Shown here: positions 1 through 9,278 of the stretch, one piece after another | Layout of the letters: every line of letters starts with the position of its first letter | How positions within the stretch are numbered: position 1 is the first letter of the stretch | Assembly (NCBI RefSeq): GCF_001456025.1 | Contig: NZ_LMTZ01000137.1 | Span: forward strand, 1 to 64,000 | Length of the DNA: 64,000 nt | Source of the DNA: Mastigocoleus testarum BC008 | Lineage (GTDB): Bacteria > Cyanobacteriota > Cyanobacteriia > Cyanobacteriales > Nostocaceae | Direction of reading: 5' to 3' | Program-made: the position numbers and the translations under genes | Notes under the pieces: model-generated | Databases searched by the model: none | What the model saw: the letters and a program-made list of their open reading frames with translations, nothing else | What the model was told of the DNA's origin: nothing

Positions 1-275
1 CCTTAATTTTTACGTTGAAAGAGAATCTGCAAGGATTGGTCTCAAAGCCTTGTAAATACTGCCTTGTAAATTTTAGGACGGGTCTAAGGAGAAACCTGGA
101 CATTTGAAATTTAAGGCACTTTTCTTTTTAAGATATCTCCTAAGTCATACCTCGAATAAAGCTGATTTGAGTAACTCTATTGTTGATTTCAATTATTGTT
201 ACTCATTAAACTTGTTTTAATACTCAGTGTTATCTTTGAGATGTTAATCATAACAAGTGTAATTAACTGTACAAA

Positions 276-1157
276 ATGCAATATAAATCTACTTTATTTT
301 TAATGTTACTCTTCGCAGGTACAATCTTTACTAGCTGTGCTAGTTCTACAACTGAATCAATAAAAATTTCAGAATCAGGAGAGGTATCAAGTGATACTTT
401 TGTTGCACAACGAGTAAGTGACGCTAGCTCTAAACTAATTGAATCTCCACAAGCTGTAAAAGCATCTCGTCCAAAAACTCAACTAATCAAAAAAGCAGCC
501 ATGACTGCGATCGTTGACTCAGTGGAAGAAAGTATTGATGCTGTATTGGAAATTATTACTAAACAGCAAGGTGATTTAATTAAGTTAGAACAAAAACAGC
601 CCAGAAATAATCGTACTCCCTACAAAGCATTAATTCAAATGCGAGTACCACAAAATTTATTAACATTAACTCTTGATGAATTAGCTAAATTAGGTACTGT
701 ACAAAGTCGTAATATTACGGCTCAAGATGTAAGTGACCGCTTAGTAGATATTCAAGCCAGACTCAATAATTTGCGCAAGACAGAAGCTAATTTGCAGAAA
801 CTTATTGATCGTGCAAAATCAGTAAAAGATATATTGAGTGTAACTCAAGAACTAAGTAAAGTAAGAGAGCAAATTGAGCGAATTGATGCTCAACTCAAAA
901 ACTTACAAAATCAGGTAGCTTATTCCACAATTACCTTAAATTTAGAAGCCGCAGTTGTTAACTCTAGTCCAAAACCCAATTTTGGTAGTCAAATAAAATC
1001 TACCTGGAATAACTCAAGTAATTCTGTTGTTGAATTTACAATTGGTTTACTCAAAATAGGTATTTGGCTAGTTGCATACACCCCATATTTATTGATTATG
1101 CTTGCAGCTGCATATGGTATTAACAAATGGCGACGCAGTTCTAATAACTTAAACTAA
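276..1157 (+). CDS. DUF4349-type membrane lipoprotein
   Basis: Predicted envelope protein of 293 residues. A hydrophobic N-terminus (about residues 6-20) ends at Cys21 (IFTSC), which resembles a lipoprotein signal although the lipobox is not ideal. Residues about 65-225 follow the DUF4349 pattern: a strand-rich part, then a long amphipathic coiled coil (about 150-215, e.g. LRKTEANLQKLIDRAKS). A single membrane segment near residues 255-280 and a short basic tail follow. The family is usually anchored in the cytoplasmic membrane with the coiled coil outside; its biochemical role is unknown. The gene stands alone, with about 275 bases of gene-free sequence upstream. Confidence 0.85.
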   Translation: MQYKSTLFLMLLFAGTIFTSCASSTTESIKISESGEVSSDTFVAQRVSDASSKLIESPQAVKASRPKTQLIKKAAMTAIVDSVEESIDAVLEIITKQQGDLIKLEQKQPRNNRTPYKALIQMRVPQNLLTLTLDELAKLGTVQSRNITAQDVSDRLVDIQARLNNLRKTEANLQKLIDRAKSVKDILSVTQELSKVREQIERIDAQLKNLQNQVAYSTITLNLEAAVVNSSPKPNFGSQIKSTWNNSSNSVVEFTIGLLKIGIWLVAYTPYLLIMLAAAYGINKWRRSSNNLN

Positions 1158-1238
1158 AGGCGAGAAAGGTTCTTGGGGAATTCTTTGCAAAAATTAAAAC
1201 CCTTATCAAATCTGGATCAAGCACAATTTTTTTAATAT

Positions 1239-1871
1239 TCACGAGAACAGGCGGTCAATTTTCTCTCGATCATAATCTAAAATCCATGCATTATGACTTT
1301 TATAAAGCTTTTGCAAAACATCTTTTTTTAAAGCAACTATATCCATGCCTCTATCATCATAAAGAAGCAAGACTAAACCTTTAGTATGATTGATAAAAAA
1401 GCATTCACCGCGTAATGAAGGTTGTCGCATTGAGCCAAAATCAGTGTTTATCAACGCCAATAATATATTTTTTGAATTTACGTCCTTCACTTTAAGGTTT
1501 GGGATAGTTACTCTACGCAAACACATGAGTTTACCATACAAGTCTTGGGAATATATTTCTCTATGCTTAGTAAACTTGATATTTCTATTCTTGATATTAC
1601 TGACCTGCTTGAAGAGAAAATTCCCCTTTCTAATTTTATTTCGACCATGAGAGAAAATTTGATAAGCGATAGAAATATCATCATCTGGTGAAAAAGCGGA
1701 CTCAAATATACTTACGGCTCTTGCAAAAGCTACATTAAAATATTCTTTGTTTAATATTCCTTTATCAAAGTCAGTCCAAATATCTACTTCAGCCGGACCA
1801 ATCTCAAACCTTAGCCCAAAGGTATTGTTATAAAAAAGGGGTTGTTCTAGTTTTATCTCTTCACAGACCAC
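1239..1871 (-). CDS. DUF3885-like protein
   Basis: Unknown 210-residue soluble protein. The N-terminal motif FGLRFEIG and the late motif LLLYDDRGMDIVAL resemble the DUF3885 family, whose hallmark is a YDDRG segment. Such proteins often lie near toxin or immunity loci, but nothing here proves that role. It converges with the DUF4349 gene. The C-terminal WILDYDREKIDRLF fits the family's ending. Assignment is by motif memory only. Confidence 0.6.
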   Translation of the reverse strand: MVCEEIKLEQPLFYNNTFGLRFEIGPAEVDIWTDFDKGILNKEYFNVAFARAVSIFESAFSPDDDISIAYQIFSHGRNKIRKGNFLFKQVSNIKNRNIKFTKHREIYSQDLYGKLMCLRRVTIPNLKVKDVNSKNILLALINTDFGSMRQPSLRGECFFINHTKGLVLLLYDDRGMDIVALKKDVLQKLYKSHNAWILDYDREKIDRLFS

Positions 1872-1931
1872 AGAGTTAACCAGGAAATAAACAAGTATTA
1901 AGTATATTTAACAAGTATACAAAATAAGTAA

Positions 1932-2465
1932 TCAAGAAAGTTGTTTTTCAACACTTGAAAAAGTAGAATAGCCAAAATTACAAATGATATTTCTTAGCTT
2001 TTCTACGTAATTAGACTTCATGTCTTTAGGAAGATTACTTACAAAATGCAAAATGTAGTCATTAACATCTTCTGACTCAAAATATTCATCTTCTTTATGA
2101 TAATTCTCGAGATACAAGTAACCATCTTCAAAAGCTTGCTCAACGTCCTCAATTATTTTTATTATTAAATCTCCAATTTGCGAAGGAAATTTATCCCACA
2201 ATCCTCTAATTTTTTCTAGCTGTTTTAATAATTCATGTTCAAACTCTTTGGGATTATACAATTTCTCCTCATCAGAAAGTAGAGTATTGATAGTTTTTGA
2301 AACTTCTTTTAAGAGATTAATCGCATCATCTTGACTGGCAAATTGGGTATTAACATTTTCAAAAAAACTTTTCGGTGCAAATTTTAATACCAACTCAATA
2401 AGCTCTTCTTTTGTAAGATTATTTAAGTAGCTTAAAGTTCTCTTTTTTAAGTTCGGTTTACTCAT
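1932..2465 (-). CDS. hypothetical helical protein
   Basis: Unrecognised acidic, helix-rich protein of 177 residues beginning MSKPNLKKRTLSYLNNL. It has an LTKEELIELVLKFAP segment and a WDKFPSQIGDLIIKIIEDVE helix near the middle. No catalytic motif, signal peptide or membrane segment is visible. It lies 60 bases from the DUF3885-like gene on the same strand, so the two could be co-transcribed. Confidence 0.65.
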   Translation of the reverse strand: MSKPNLKKRTLSYLNNLTKEELIELVLKFAPKSFFENVNTQFASQDDAINLLKEVSKTINTLLSDEEKLYNPKEFEHELLKQLEKIRGLWDKFPSQIGDLIIKIIEDVEQAFEDGYLYLENYHKEDEYFESEDVNDYILHFVSNLPKDMKSNYVEKLRNIICNFGYSTFSSVEKQLS

Positions 2466-2656
2466 ATTATTGCCTGTAGCTTATGTGAAACTTACAAATT
2501 AAACCAAGTAAAGATGTAGTGATAATAAACTATATATGGCCACAGGGTAACTACACACTTTGCTTATCTTCTAAAGAAGAAGACTTTGGTCAGAGATAAA
2601 AGATTTAGTTAAGATAGCCGTGAAAATGCATTGGAAACTGAATAGTCAGATAATGA

Positions 2657-3034
2657 ATGATGGAATGGTCAATAGATAGTACTTCGGGTAAAAAGTTTGT
2701 AACTGTGCCAGACCTGTTGCCTGATAAACTTATTAAAGCAATGGATAATCCTCCTGGTTCATTTTTATTAGATCCTTATAGGAATTATCGTTTTTCTTCC
2801 ACCAGACTACCGGAAATACTGGATAATCTTCACAAGGCAATATATGACCCTCGTCAAATCAATCGTCAAGAAGTTCTTGAACGTCTACACTTGAAGCAGT
2901 GGGAAGAATGGGCTTGTGGCGCATTACAATCTGCAGAGAATAAAGACATACTTCTAGTTACACTTTTGAAATTAGAAGATTTGTGTTCTTATGCACTAAG
3001 GGAAGGCAAAGACATATTAATTTTTGGTGATTGA
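2657..3034 (+). CDS. hypothetical protein
   Basis: Unrecognised soluble 125-residue protein starting at a double ATG. Its composition is typical of a real protein (KFVTVPDLLPDKLIKAMDN near the start, LLVTLLKLEDLCSYAL near the end). It faces a frameshifted DUF1186 gene. It has the size of an immunity protein but no supporting motif. Confidence 0.55.
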   Translation: MMEWSIDSTSGKKFVTVPDLLPDKLIKAMDNPPGSFLLDPYRNYRFSSTRLPEILDNLHKAIYDPRQINRQEVLERLHLKQWEEWACGALQSAENKDILLVTLLKLEDLCSYALREGKDILIFGD

Positions 3035-3083
3035 TCCACATTTTGAGTGACTACAAACTACCAGAAGTGACGCACAACCAATA

Positions 3084-4002
3084 TTATTTTTTCTTTCCTC
3101 GATTCTTTCGACGAGATTCTTTCTGCATTTTTTTCTTTTTCTTCGCTTTACTTTTAGAAGTCTTTTTACCTGACCTGGAAAAACCTTCTATTCCTGTCAA
3201 ATTATTGTTCAAATTTTTTGGCTGATTCTCCTCAAAACAAGCCCAATATCCGATTTCCGATATCGTATCTTTAATCAAAGAATAACGCTCATCTTCACGA
3301 AGCTCATTCAAATTTGCTTCTGAGCCTGCTTGGAGATTATCATTAAATTCATCCCTTCCGAAAAAGAATGGTTCGATTAAATCTTCATCAAAAGCTCGCT
3401 CAATATACTCCTTAAGTTCTTCAGGACAAAGTATAGAACTGTTAATTACTAACTCTGTCCAAAATACATATTCCCCTTCCCATTCAAGATCAGTTTTAGA
3501 ATCTTTAGTTGCAAACACAGTTAAGAAAAGTTTCTCAAAATATTCTATAACTTCTTCCAGAGGAATAATTTCTTGAACTACCAAAATAACTAAAGTTCTA
3601 ATAGCAGCACTTCTGGTAAATTGGTCAACTTCTTGCTTTTCTATCAGTTGTTTGATCGGTTCAATATTTCCATCACTTACCCCAAGCTAGTATTTTGCCT
3701 AAACCCTCAGTTACTACATCTCCTGTTACTTCTAATGGCAGTTCTCCCGGTACTGAGAAAAAATCAATTATGAGAGGATAAGCCTTTGGTTCTCTAAATT
3801 GTGCTAGTAAAAATAAAGCATAAATATGTAAAAAATAGTCGGATTTATTAAATAAATCCTCCAAATTATCTTTACATTCTGATAAAACATCTAACAAAAA
3901 AGGAGTAATTGCTTCCTTTGATTCAATAGCTCTTTCTAAAGCTTCACGAGGAAATTTTCCAGTATTATTTTCTAATTCTGATAAAATCTCTTTTACTTCC
4001 AT
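3084..4002 (-). pseudogene. frameshifted DUF1186 gene
   Basis: Two reading frames together encode one DUF1186-like protein. The N-terminal part (4002 to 3673) begins MEVKEILSELENNTGKFP and stops after GLGKILAWGK. In the next frame the reading continues without a break as SDGNIEPIKQLIEKQEVD and runs to 3084. A one-base indel near 3677-3690 explains the break. The C-terminus is a highly basic lysine tract (GKKTSKSKAKKKKK) where many relatives carry a SEC-C zinc motif, here lost. Sequencing error is the main alternative. Confidence 0.8.
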
Positions 4003-4114
4003 ATTCTTAAAATTCCTTTGACGAGAATACGAACAATAGTTTAACTAGTATAAATTTTTGCTATAATTTTAAATTACCTAATTTCATCTAGTCACATATC
4101 TGATTTCTTTACAC

Positions 4115-4628
4115 TTACACCTTTTTGAGAAATGGAACCAAATGCATCATGTAATCTCGTTTTCCGATGGGTACACCATCCATACGAAGAATGTCGTAAG
4201 CCGTAACCATATGGAAGTAAAAGTTTGGAATCAGAAAGTCATTCACATAATCTCTACCAAACATCTCGATGTAAAGACCCTCACCTAAGTCAACGCGGGT
4301 AAACTCACGCCCGCTTTTTATCTCCAACATTAATGTATCCAAGAAGCCCCTTAGTATTTGCTATATGTTCGTATGCCTGCACAAGAGATGTAACTTCTGG
4401 ATTTAAATTATCCATCGGTTTACTATCACACCACAAAGCAAAGTTACGGGGTTGATTGCAAGTAAAAGCGATCTGTGTACCAAAGGGAAGCATATCAGCC
4501 ACAATCCGCTTGTGAAGAAACGACTCACTACCACTAAAATGAGTCTGGGCTAACTTTAGAATATGCTCAAGAGTTGTTAGACGACTTTGGAAGATTGTTT
4601 TGATTGAATCTATATTTTGATTCTGCAT
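4115..4628 (-). pseudogene. frameshifted DUF1993 gene
   Basis: The N-terminal half (4628 to about 4345, MQNQNIDSIKTIFQSRLTTL) and the C-terminal half (to 4115; VDLGEGLYIEMFGRDYV, then NFYFHMVTAYDILR) are the two halves of a DUF1993 protein in different frames. The frame change falls at a run of four C (+ strand) near 4346-4349, a typical slippage site. It sits beside another frameshifted gene. DUF1993 proteins form a DinB-like helical bundle of unknown function. Confidence 0.8.
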
Positions 4629-5048
4629 TTTGTGATCTCTCTTATCAACAGTATTTATAAAAAACTATCTCATACACTTACAAAAAAAATATAGCTTGAT
4701 AATATCTTTCTAGCTTCCTACGGCTACCCTTGCTTTTTGCTGTGAAAAATACCGGAGTAAAAATCTCATAATCTACACTGTGGGCAAACTTGATTTTGAT
4801 CATTAATAATAAAAACTTGAAAGTCAACACCCTCAAGGAATCTAGACGTTTCAAAAGTAGAATTAGCATTACCTTTTGTGGAATAACCAATCCACCATCA
4901 AGATAATCGAAACCAATTGAACTGTTCTTTCGTTCAAAGTATTAATTCAAACGTTAGATTTACACCTGACTGATTATTTACAAGACTTACAGTAATTGAA
5001 GACCACAAATCGTAGTATATTCAAACACTGTAAATACTAGTATAAAAA
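4629..5048. other. gene-free stretch with possible coding debris
   Basis: No confident gene. On the minus strand around 4760-4890 a short frame reads YSTKGNANSTFETSRFLEG and later a CPQC pair, which looks like debris of a zinc-ribbon protein, but it has no start and stops quickly. A competing 70-codon frame over the same bases has unnatural leucine-rich composition. Confidence 0.35.
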
Positions 5049-6041
5049 CTAATTATGCAAATAGCTGCCAACTTCATATTTGTGTTTTCTCAACTTTTTA
5101 AGAGCACGTTGCTGTATTTGTCTTATGCGCTCGCGACTCAATCCTAAACGTTCTCCAATTTGGGATAAAGTTAGTTCATCTCCATCCGTTAAACCAAAGC
5201 GCAGAGTTATAATTTCTTGTTCTTGAGGAGTTAGTTCTGACAGAAGTTTCTTAATATTTTCACGCAGAAGCTCTGCTTCAACATAAGACTCGCTGCTAAA
5301 ACTTTCACATTTAAGCATATCTTTTAATTCAGTATCTCTATCTTCACCAATTCGCATATCCAAAGACTTCGGTTTACGAATCAATCTCAAACATTCTCGA
5401 ATCTGTTCTGTAGATAAAGATAATGCTTGAGCGATCTGTGCCACATTTGGCGCATAACCCAGTTCCTGAGACAACTCTGCTTGAACACGCTTAATTTTGT
5501 TAAGTTTCTCGGTCATGTGAACTGGTAAACGTACAGTGCGTGCTTTTTCTGCAATACCTCTTGTAATACCCTGACGAATCCACCAGTAAGCATAAGTTGA
5601 AAATTTGTAGCCTTTGGTTGGATCAAATTTTTCTACTCCTCGTTCCAAACCCAGAGAACCTTCCTGGATTAAATCCAGAAATTCCATGTCTCTATCCTGA
5701 TATTTCTTGGCAACGTGCACTACAAGCCTTAAATTACTCTCCATCATTTTTCGCTTTGCTATCTGACCTTGCTGAAGTTGTTTTGATAGCATTTCTTGAC
5801 TGAGTTGCATTTTGTTAGCCCACTCGCCAATTGTTGGTTCACGATCTAATTGCGCCTTCAGCTTTTCTTTGGTCTCAAGCAAAGTAAGCATCTGCTGAAT
5901 TTTCTTGCCGTATTGAATTTCTTGTTCAGCATTTAAGATTGGAAAACGTCCGATCTCGCGAAGAAAGGTTCCAATAATATCACGGGAAGACTTAGGTTTT
6001 TTCTGTTGTTCGTTGTTATTTTTAACCTTTGTTGCATTCAT
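5049..6041 (-). CDS. group 2 RNA polymerase sigma-70 factor
   Basis: Sigma factor of 330 residues that would direct RNA polymerase to alternative promoters. Region 1.2 (IIGTFLREIGRFPILNAEQE) is followed by regions 2.1-2.4 (SNLRLVVHVAKKYQDRDMEF, LDLIQEGSLGLERGVEKFD, YKFSTYAYWWIRQGITR), region 3 and region 4 with its helix-turn-helix (LTLSQIGERLGLSRERIRQI). There is no region 1.1 and no large non-conserved insert, as in cyanobacterial group 2 factors (SigB/C/D/E type). A TTTAAATTTCCTCC stretch just upstream (+ strand) gives a GGAGGAAAT ribosome site 2-3 bases before the ATG. It is divergent from the 6445 gene and may control plasmid genes. Confidence 0.95.
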   Translation of the reverse strand: MNATKVKNNNEQQKKPKSSRDIIGTFLREIGRFPILNAEQEIQYGKKIQQMLTLLETKEKLKAQLDREPTIGEWANKMQLSQEMLSKQLQQGQIAKRKMMESNLRLVVHVAKKYQDRDMEFLDLIQEGSLGLERGVEKFDPTKGYKFSTYAYWWIRQGITRGIAEKARTVRLPVHMTEKLNKIKRVQAELSQELGYAPNVAQIAQALSLSTEQIRECLRLIRKPKSLDMRIGEDRDTELKDMLKCESFSSESYVEAELLRENIKKLLSELTPQEQEIITLRFGLTDGDELTLSQIGERLGLSRERIRQIQQRALKKLRKHKYEVGSYLHN

Positions 6042-6444
6042 TTAAATTTCCTCCGTCAACACCCTTATTAATGAGTAAATTAAAGTTATAAAAATTCCAG
6101 AATAAATAAATATCTTAAAAGTAAGTCATAAAATTTTTCGTTTAAATGATTTATCACAATACCATAAATTAAACATTCTTGTATTTGTTGAGGGTAACAG
6201 TACCAAACCCTTGCCAAATGAAGGTTATTCCCAATGATATAATTCAGAGGGCAACACTGCATATTGGATTCTATCTACGGTTATATTGCAAAAATAGAAT
6301 TAAAATGTAGTTAGAAAACATTAATAATTTCAGTGATAGTATTCCCAACAAAAGTCACACAGTGAGGTCAATCAGACTCTTACATTATTCACATTTGTTG
6401 AAACCAGTTTTATAATTGTTAAATTATTTCTTGAGAGGCGAAAT
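6042..6444. promoter_or_regulatory. divergent intergenic region, sigma factor / 6445 gene
   Basis: About 400 AT-rich bases between two genes that point away from each other, so promoters for both should lie here. A GAGAGGCG ribosome site lies just before the ATG at 6445. No palindrome or iteron stands out. Confidence 0.5.
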
Positions 6445-7134
6445 ATGCTGTTTTCTGCAATTGGGGTTTTAGCTGGTAATATCACTCAAAAAGATGACAA
6501 GCTATTTATTTCTATACAAGATAAAGAATATCCTTTGTTTTACAGCAAGTATGACTCCAAAAAAATAAATCAATCCCTTACAAGTAATTCCTCTACACAA
6601 CAGCGTATCTCTGTTTACCCAAAAATATCACACTCTAATAAAAAAGATAAAGTACATACTATAAAGTTTCGTTTGCTGAAATTTGAGCCAGAAATATCTA
6701 ATACTGTTACCAAAGGTATTTTGCAGACTTTTGAACCCAACGAGTTTAAAATTTTTGGCTTATGGCAATTTCTTCAACAATGTCAAACTCCTGTTATTTC
6801 TGTTTATAGAAATTTTGATCAATACCGCTTCAAAGAATTAGAAAAACTCGAACCAAAACAACAAACTAAACGCATTTCTCCTTCTCATTTACCTGTAATG
6901 TGGGAAAATCCACCTGTCCAACCAGTCAAATTAAACTCCAAACAACAACATCCATATTTTGTCCAAGTAAAAGCTAAATTTAATCCGACAACAGATATAT
7001 TTGAGTTTGATAGTTTATTATCTGAGCCAACAAAGGAATGTCCAGAATATTTTAAGCCTAACTATAAAAAAACAAAGTCTAAGGAAGAATCTAAAACTAA
7101 TCATGAAGAGCGTTCTGTTTCCACTGCTGCATAA
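6445..7134 (+). CDS. hypothetical protein, paralogue of the 44879 gene
   Basis: Unknown 229-residue basic protein. Several blocks align in the same order with the protein at 44879-45601: AIGVLAGNITQ with AIGLLMARYIP, ISVYPK with VVYPK, FRLLKFEPE with VQITGIWEPQ, FKIFGLWQFLQQ with FSVQGEVVYQDF, and HPYFVQVKAKF with PPKFFKLKLQG. Both are rich in short hydrophobic strands and end in a charged, disordered tail, so a nucleic-acid-binding beta fold is possible but unproven. The gene has its own terminator directly downstream. Confidence 0.75.
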   Translation: MLFSAIGVLAGNITQKDDKLFISIQDKEYPLFYSKYDSKKINQSLTSNSSTQQRISVYPKISHSNKKDKVHTIKFRLLKFEPEISNTVTKGILQTFEPNEFKIFGLWQFLQQCQTPVISVYRNFDQYRFKELEKLEPKQQTKRISPSHLPVMWENPPVQPVKLNSKQQHPYFVQVKAKFNPTTDIFEFDSLLSEPTKECPEYFKPNYKKTKSKEESKTNHEERSVSTAA

Positions 7135-7176
7135 TTATTTTTGAATGCATAAATAAATAATTAACAGCAAAAAATG

Positions 7177-7220
7177 ACCCCAGACTTTTAATAGTCTGGG
7201 GTTAATTCTATTTTTTCACA
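7177..7220 (+). terminator. rho-independent terminator of the 6445 gene
   Basis: A perfect ten-base-pair stem (ACCCCAGACT / AGTCTGGGGT) with a six-base loop is followed by a T-rich stretch (TTAATTCTATTTTTT). It starts 43 bases after the stop codon. Confidence 0.85.
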
Positions 7221-7343
7221 CATCAAAAAATTTAATTTCCAGGAAATCCTCTTCTGGTTGCCAGTCTCAACACTTTATCCTGGAAGCACTTCAGCATTTT
7301 TGAACTTTGTTTAGTTGCCACTTATTTTTGTAGCTTTTAAATT

Positions 7344-7716
7344 TCAACGAGAATAAGCCAAATTCTGACTATTTCTGGAATCTCTGCATCTCTTAGTGTT
7401 CTTAGGTGCATTTACATGTTGTTTCTTCCAATTTGCTTTGATTCCTGAGATAAAGCTTGTTGCCTTGGTATTTTTGGCTTGCAGAAATTCCTCAACTGCC
7501 AACCAAGTACTTTTACAGCGGAAGTCTGCATTGGCACAATTGTAACCAATTTTACTCAAATTTGATTTTAATTGGACAAGGTTTTGCGCTCTTGCTAGCT
7601 TTAATGCAGATTCCTTGATTTCTTGTAGTTTTCTTGGACTTGTTTCTTTGGATGAATTTTTTACGTATAAATTTGGTAAACTTTTGGAAGACGCGCGGCT
7701 GCGCCACGAATGGCTT
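7344..7716 (-). pseudogene. 5'-truncated gene fragment
   Basis: The minus strand reads as natural protein from about 7700 down to 7344 (SSKETSPRKLQEIKESALKL, then IGYNCANADFRCKSTWLAVE) with no usable start except a TTG at 7559. Upstream the frame runs into a GC-rich dispersed repeat at 7685-7710 and then a stop. The gene seems to have been decapitated by the repeat. Family not recognised. Confidence 0.5.
7685..7710 (-). repeat. GC-rich dispersed repeat (R2 family)
   Basis: GGAAGACGCGCGGCTGCGCC on the + strand, the inverse of TTCGTGGCGCAGCCGCGCGT. The same unit recurs at 12521, 27438, 32140, 44093 and 48975, in both orientations. Confidence 0.75.
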
Positions 7717-7750
7717 TAATTTCTTGGTTCTCATTTTATTGAAGAGACGT

Positions 7751-7782
7751 AACTGTGGCGTTAATTTGATACTACCACAGTT
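7751..7782 (-). terminator. hairpin after the first small-gene string
   Basis: The inverted repeat AACTGTGG / CCACAGTT with a 16-base spacer lies about 10 bases past the last stop (7791) of the leftward string. No U-tract follows, so it may protect the 3' end or only weakly terminate. Confidence 0.4.
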
Positions 7783-7790
7783 ATTGCAAC

Positions 7791-8003
7791 TTAACCAAAA
7801 TGCCAGTCTTTATACAGGGAAAGGTTAGTCTTGAGGACGCCTCTATCTACTGCATTCGCAAGAGCATCTACAGCATCAGCTAAATTCATGTCACCCGTCT
7901 TGTGTGAAGAGGCACACAAGGCGTTCCATTGAAGTTCACTTTGTAAACTTTCCATCTGCTGGAGGATTTCTGCTAACTGCGATTCAAATTCTTGGTTGTT
8001 CAT
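7791..8003 (-). CDS. small hypothetical protein, helical
   Basis: Seventy residues, MNNQEFESQLAEILQQMESL at the start, mostly amphipathic helix with an alanine-rich second half. The ATG at 8003 is chosen over an earlier frame extension because a GAGG site lies about eight bases upstream and the preceding gene stops at 8005. Last gene of the string that begins near 14177. No known domain. Confidence 0.65.
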   Translation of the reverse strand: MNNQEFESQLAEILQQMESLQSELQWNALCASSHKTGDMNLADAVDALANAVDRGVLKTNLSLYKDWHFG

Positions 8004-8004
8004 T

Positions 8005-8226
8005 TCATACCTCAAAATCAAATATACCTTGCACGCCATGTATATCCAGCTTTTCTGGATCGACCAAATTCTGTTTTATCTTTTCTAGCCTATTTGCTGC
8101 TCCATCAAAAGTTTTGTAGAGTTTCGCATTTTCTATCCCTTTCTGCGGCTTGTTTTGTTTGCCCCAGTACCATAGATCATTTCCGTCAAACCAAAACGCC
8201 CCGTAGAAATAATTTTCTGTATCCAT
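8005..8226 (-). CDS. small hypothetical aromatic-rich protein
   Basis: Seventy-three residues beginning MDTENYFYGAFWFDGNDLWY, very rich in Trp and Tyr at the N-terminus, with charged helix after it. Ends one base before the next start, suggesting translational coupling. No known family. Confidence 0.65.
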   Translation of the reverse strand: MDTENYFYGAFWFDGNDLWYWGKQNKPQKGIENAKLYKTFDGAANRLEKIKQNLVDPEKLDIHGVQGIFDFEV

Positions 8227-8258
8227 ATTTCAAAATTTTCAGGTCAAACTGTGTTTAC

Positions 8259-8281
8259 GTAAGCGTTGCAGCAACGCTTAC
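8259..8281. repeat. R1 palindromic repeat
   Basis: Perfect palindrome with arms GTAAGCGTTGC and GCAACGCTTAC around a single A. It is the best copy of a family found only between genes of the 8-24 kb island. Confidence 0.85.
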
Positions 8282-8295
8282 AGGCAATTCTATAA

Positions 8296-8523
8296 TTAAA
8301 CTATTTTGTTAACTTGACAGTTAACAGCAGGCACAAGGAACTCAGAAGCATAAACAGAAGCATAGGTTTCCCAACTGTCATTATCAGCAACTTTAACAAG
8401 TAAAAAACCATATGAACTCGCATCAAAATTGCAATGATTAGCAACAGCTTGAATGTCTTGAGAATCAGTAACGAGAAGAATGTTTTCGCCTGCTTGAAAA
8501 TCACCTACAGTATAATTTTTCAT
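8296..8523 (-). CDS. small protein, GFLLV family copy 1
   Basis: Seventy-five residues. It shares a pattern with the 8565 and 12520 genes: a stretch around DSQDIQAVANHC, then YGFLLVKVADND, a tyrosine-containing strand and VPAVN near the end. The conserved order suggests a small alpha/beta fold. Role unknown; no catalytic residue is evident. Confidence 0.7.
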   Translation of the reverse strand: MKNYTVGDFQAGENILLVTDSQDIQAVANHCNFDASSYGFLLVKVADNDSWETYASVYASEFLVPAVNCQVNKIV

Positions 8524-8564
8524 TTTTCTGATTCGCCTTTAAATATTGCTGTAAGAAGTAATAC

Positions 8565-8798
8565 TTATTTCAATCTGTAAACTGGAAAGTCAACAACAGG
8601 AACGAAATATTCTTCAGAATAAATTATTGATTCGTTATTGCTGACTAAAAGAAAGCCTTTTCCTTTAGGATCAAAGTCGTGCTTTGTTGCGATCGCTTTA
8701 ATTCTGTCATAACCATTAATCAGACTAAACTCTTTATCGTGCATGAAGTCACGGACGATGTTTTTAACTTCTGGTGCAGCCATTTGTTGATTATTCAA
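8565..8798 (-). CDS. small protein, GFLLV family copy 2
   Basis: Seventy-seven residues. IKAIATKHDFDPKGKGFLLV followed by IYSEEYFVPVVDFPVYRL matches copies 1 and 3. The N-terminal helix (MAAPEVKNIVRDFMHDKEF) is longer than in copy 1. It contains one HIP1 site (8689-8696). Function unknown. Confidence 0.7.
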   Translation of the reverse strand: MNNQQMAAPEVKNIVRDFMHDKEFSLINGYDRIKAIATKHDFDPKGKGFLLVSNNESIIYSEEYFVPVVDFPVYRLK

Positions 8799-8889
8799 TT
8801 ACTAGGTTCAACTCAAATTCTTGATAGTCTATCTTTTCAAATATCTTTTATGATGTGTAATCCCAGCGTCGAAAACAATGGAACCGTCA

Positions 8890-9192
8890 TCAGCATGACA
8901 CTGGATCAATTTGCGGAACTTCTTCTGGATGAAGCCACACAGAAAATCCGTCTTTTTCTCTTGCTTTTAGGTTTTCGCGTTTGGGAGGAATCACAACTTC
9001 TAGATCACTTATAGAGACTTCAGCTTTATATCTCTCGGGCAATTCTTCAGCAAGATTTATTTCTTTACCGGTCTTCTGATCAACCAATGCAAACTCAAAA
9101 TTAGTCTCTCGACTACTGTTTTTGACCTCGTAGTCAACTATCTTCGCTTTGAAAGTCGCTTCACTGGGAGTTTTTTTGTTGTATTCGAACAT
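8890..9192 (-). CDS. small hypothetical protein
   Basis: One hundred residues of strand-rich character: ATFKAKIVDYEVKNSS, FEFALVDQKTGKEINLAEEL, then a C-terminal KDGFSVWLHPEEVPQIDP. No membrane segment or known motif. About 90 bases separate it from the next gene. Confidence 0.6.
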   Translation of the reverse strand: MFEYNKKTPSEATFKAKIVDYEVKNSSRETNFEFALVDQKTGKEINLAEELPERYKAEVSISDLEVVIPPKRENLKAREKDGFSVWLHPEEVPQIDPVSC

Positions 9193-9278
9193 TTCTCTAC
9201 GCTAATAAATAGTAAATGGCTCACAAAATGTTGATGAACATATTGTGTTCATCAACTATAAAAAAACTGATTTGCAGT

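Noticed and set aside
4678..4890. 70-codon minus frame, leucine-rich
   Set aside because: Unnatural composition, no ribosome site, and a competing frame reads more like protein debris.
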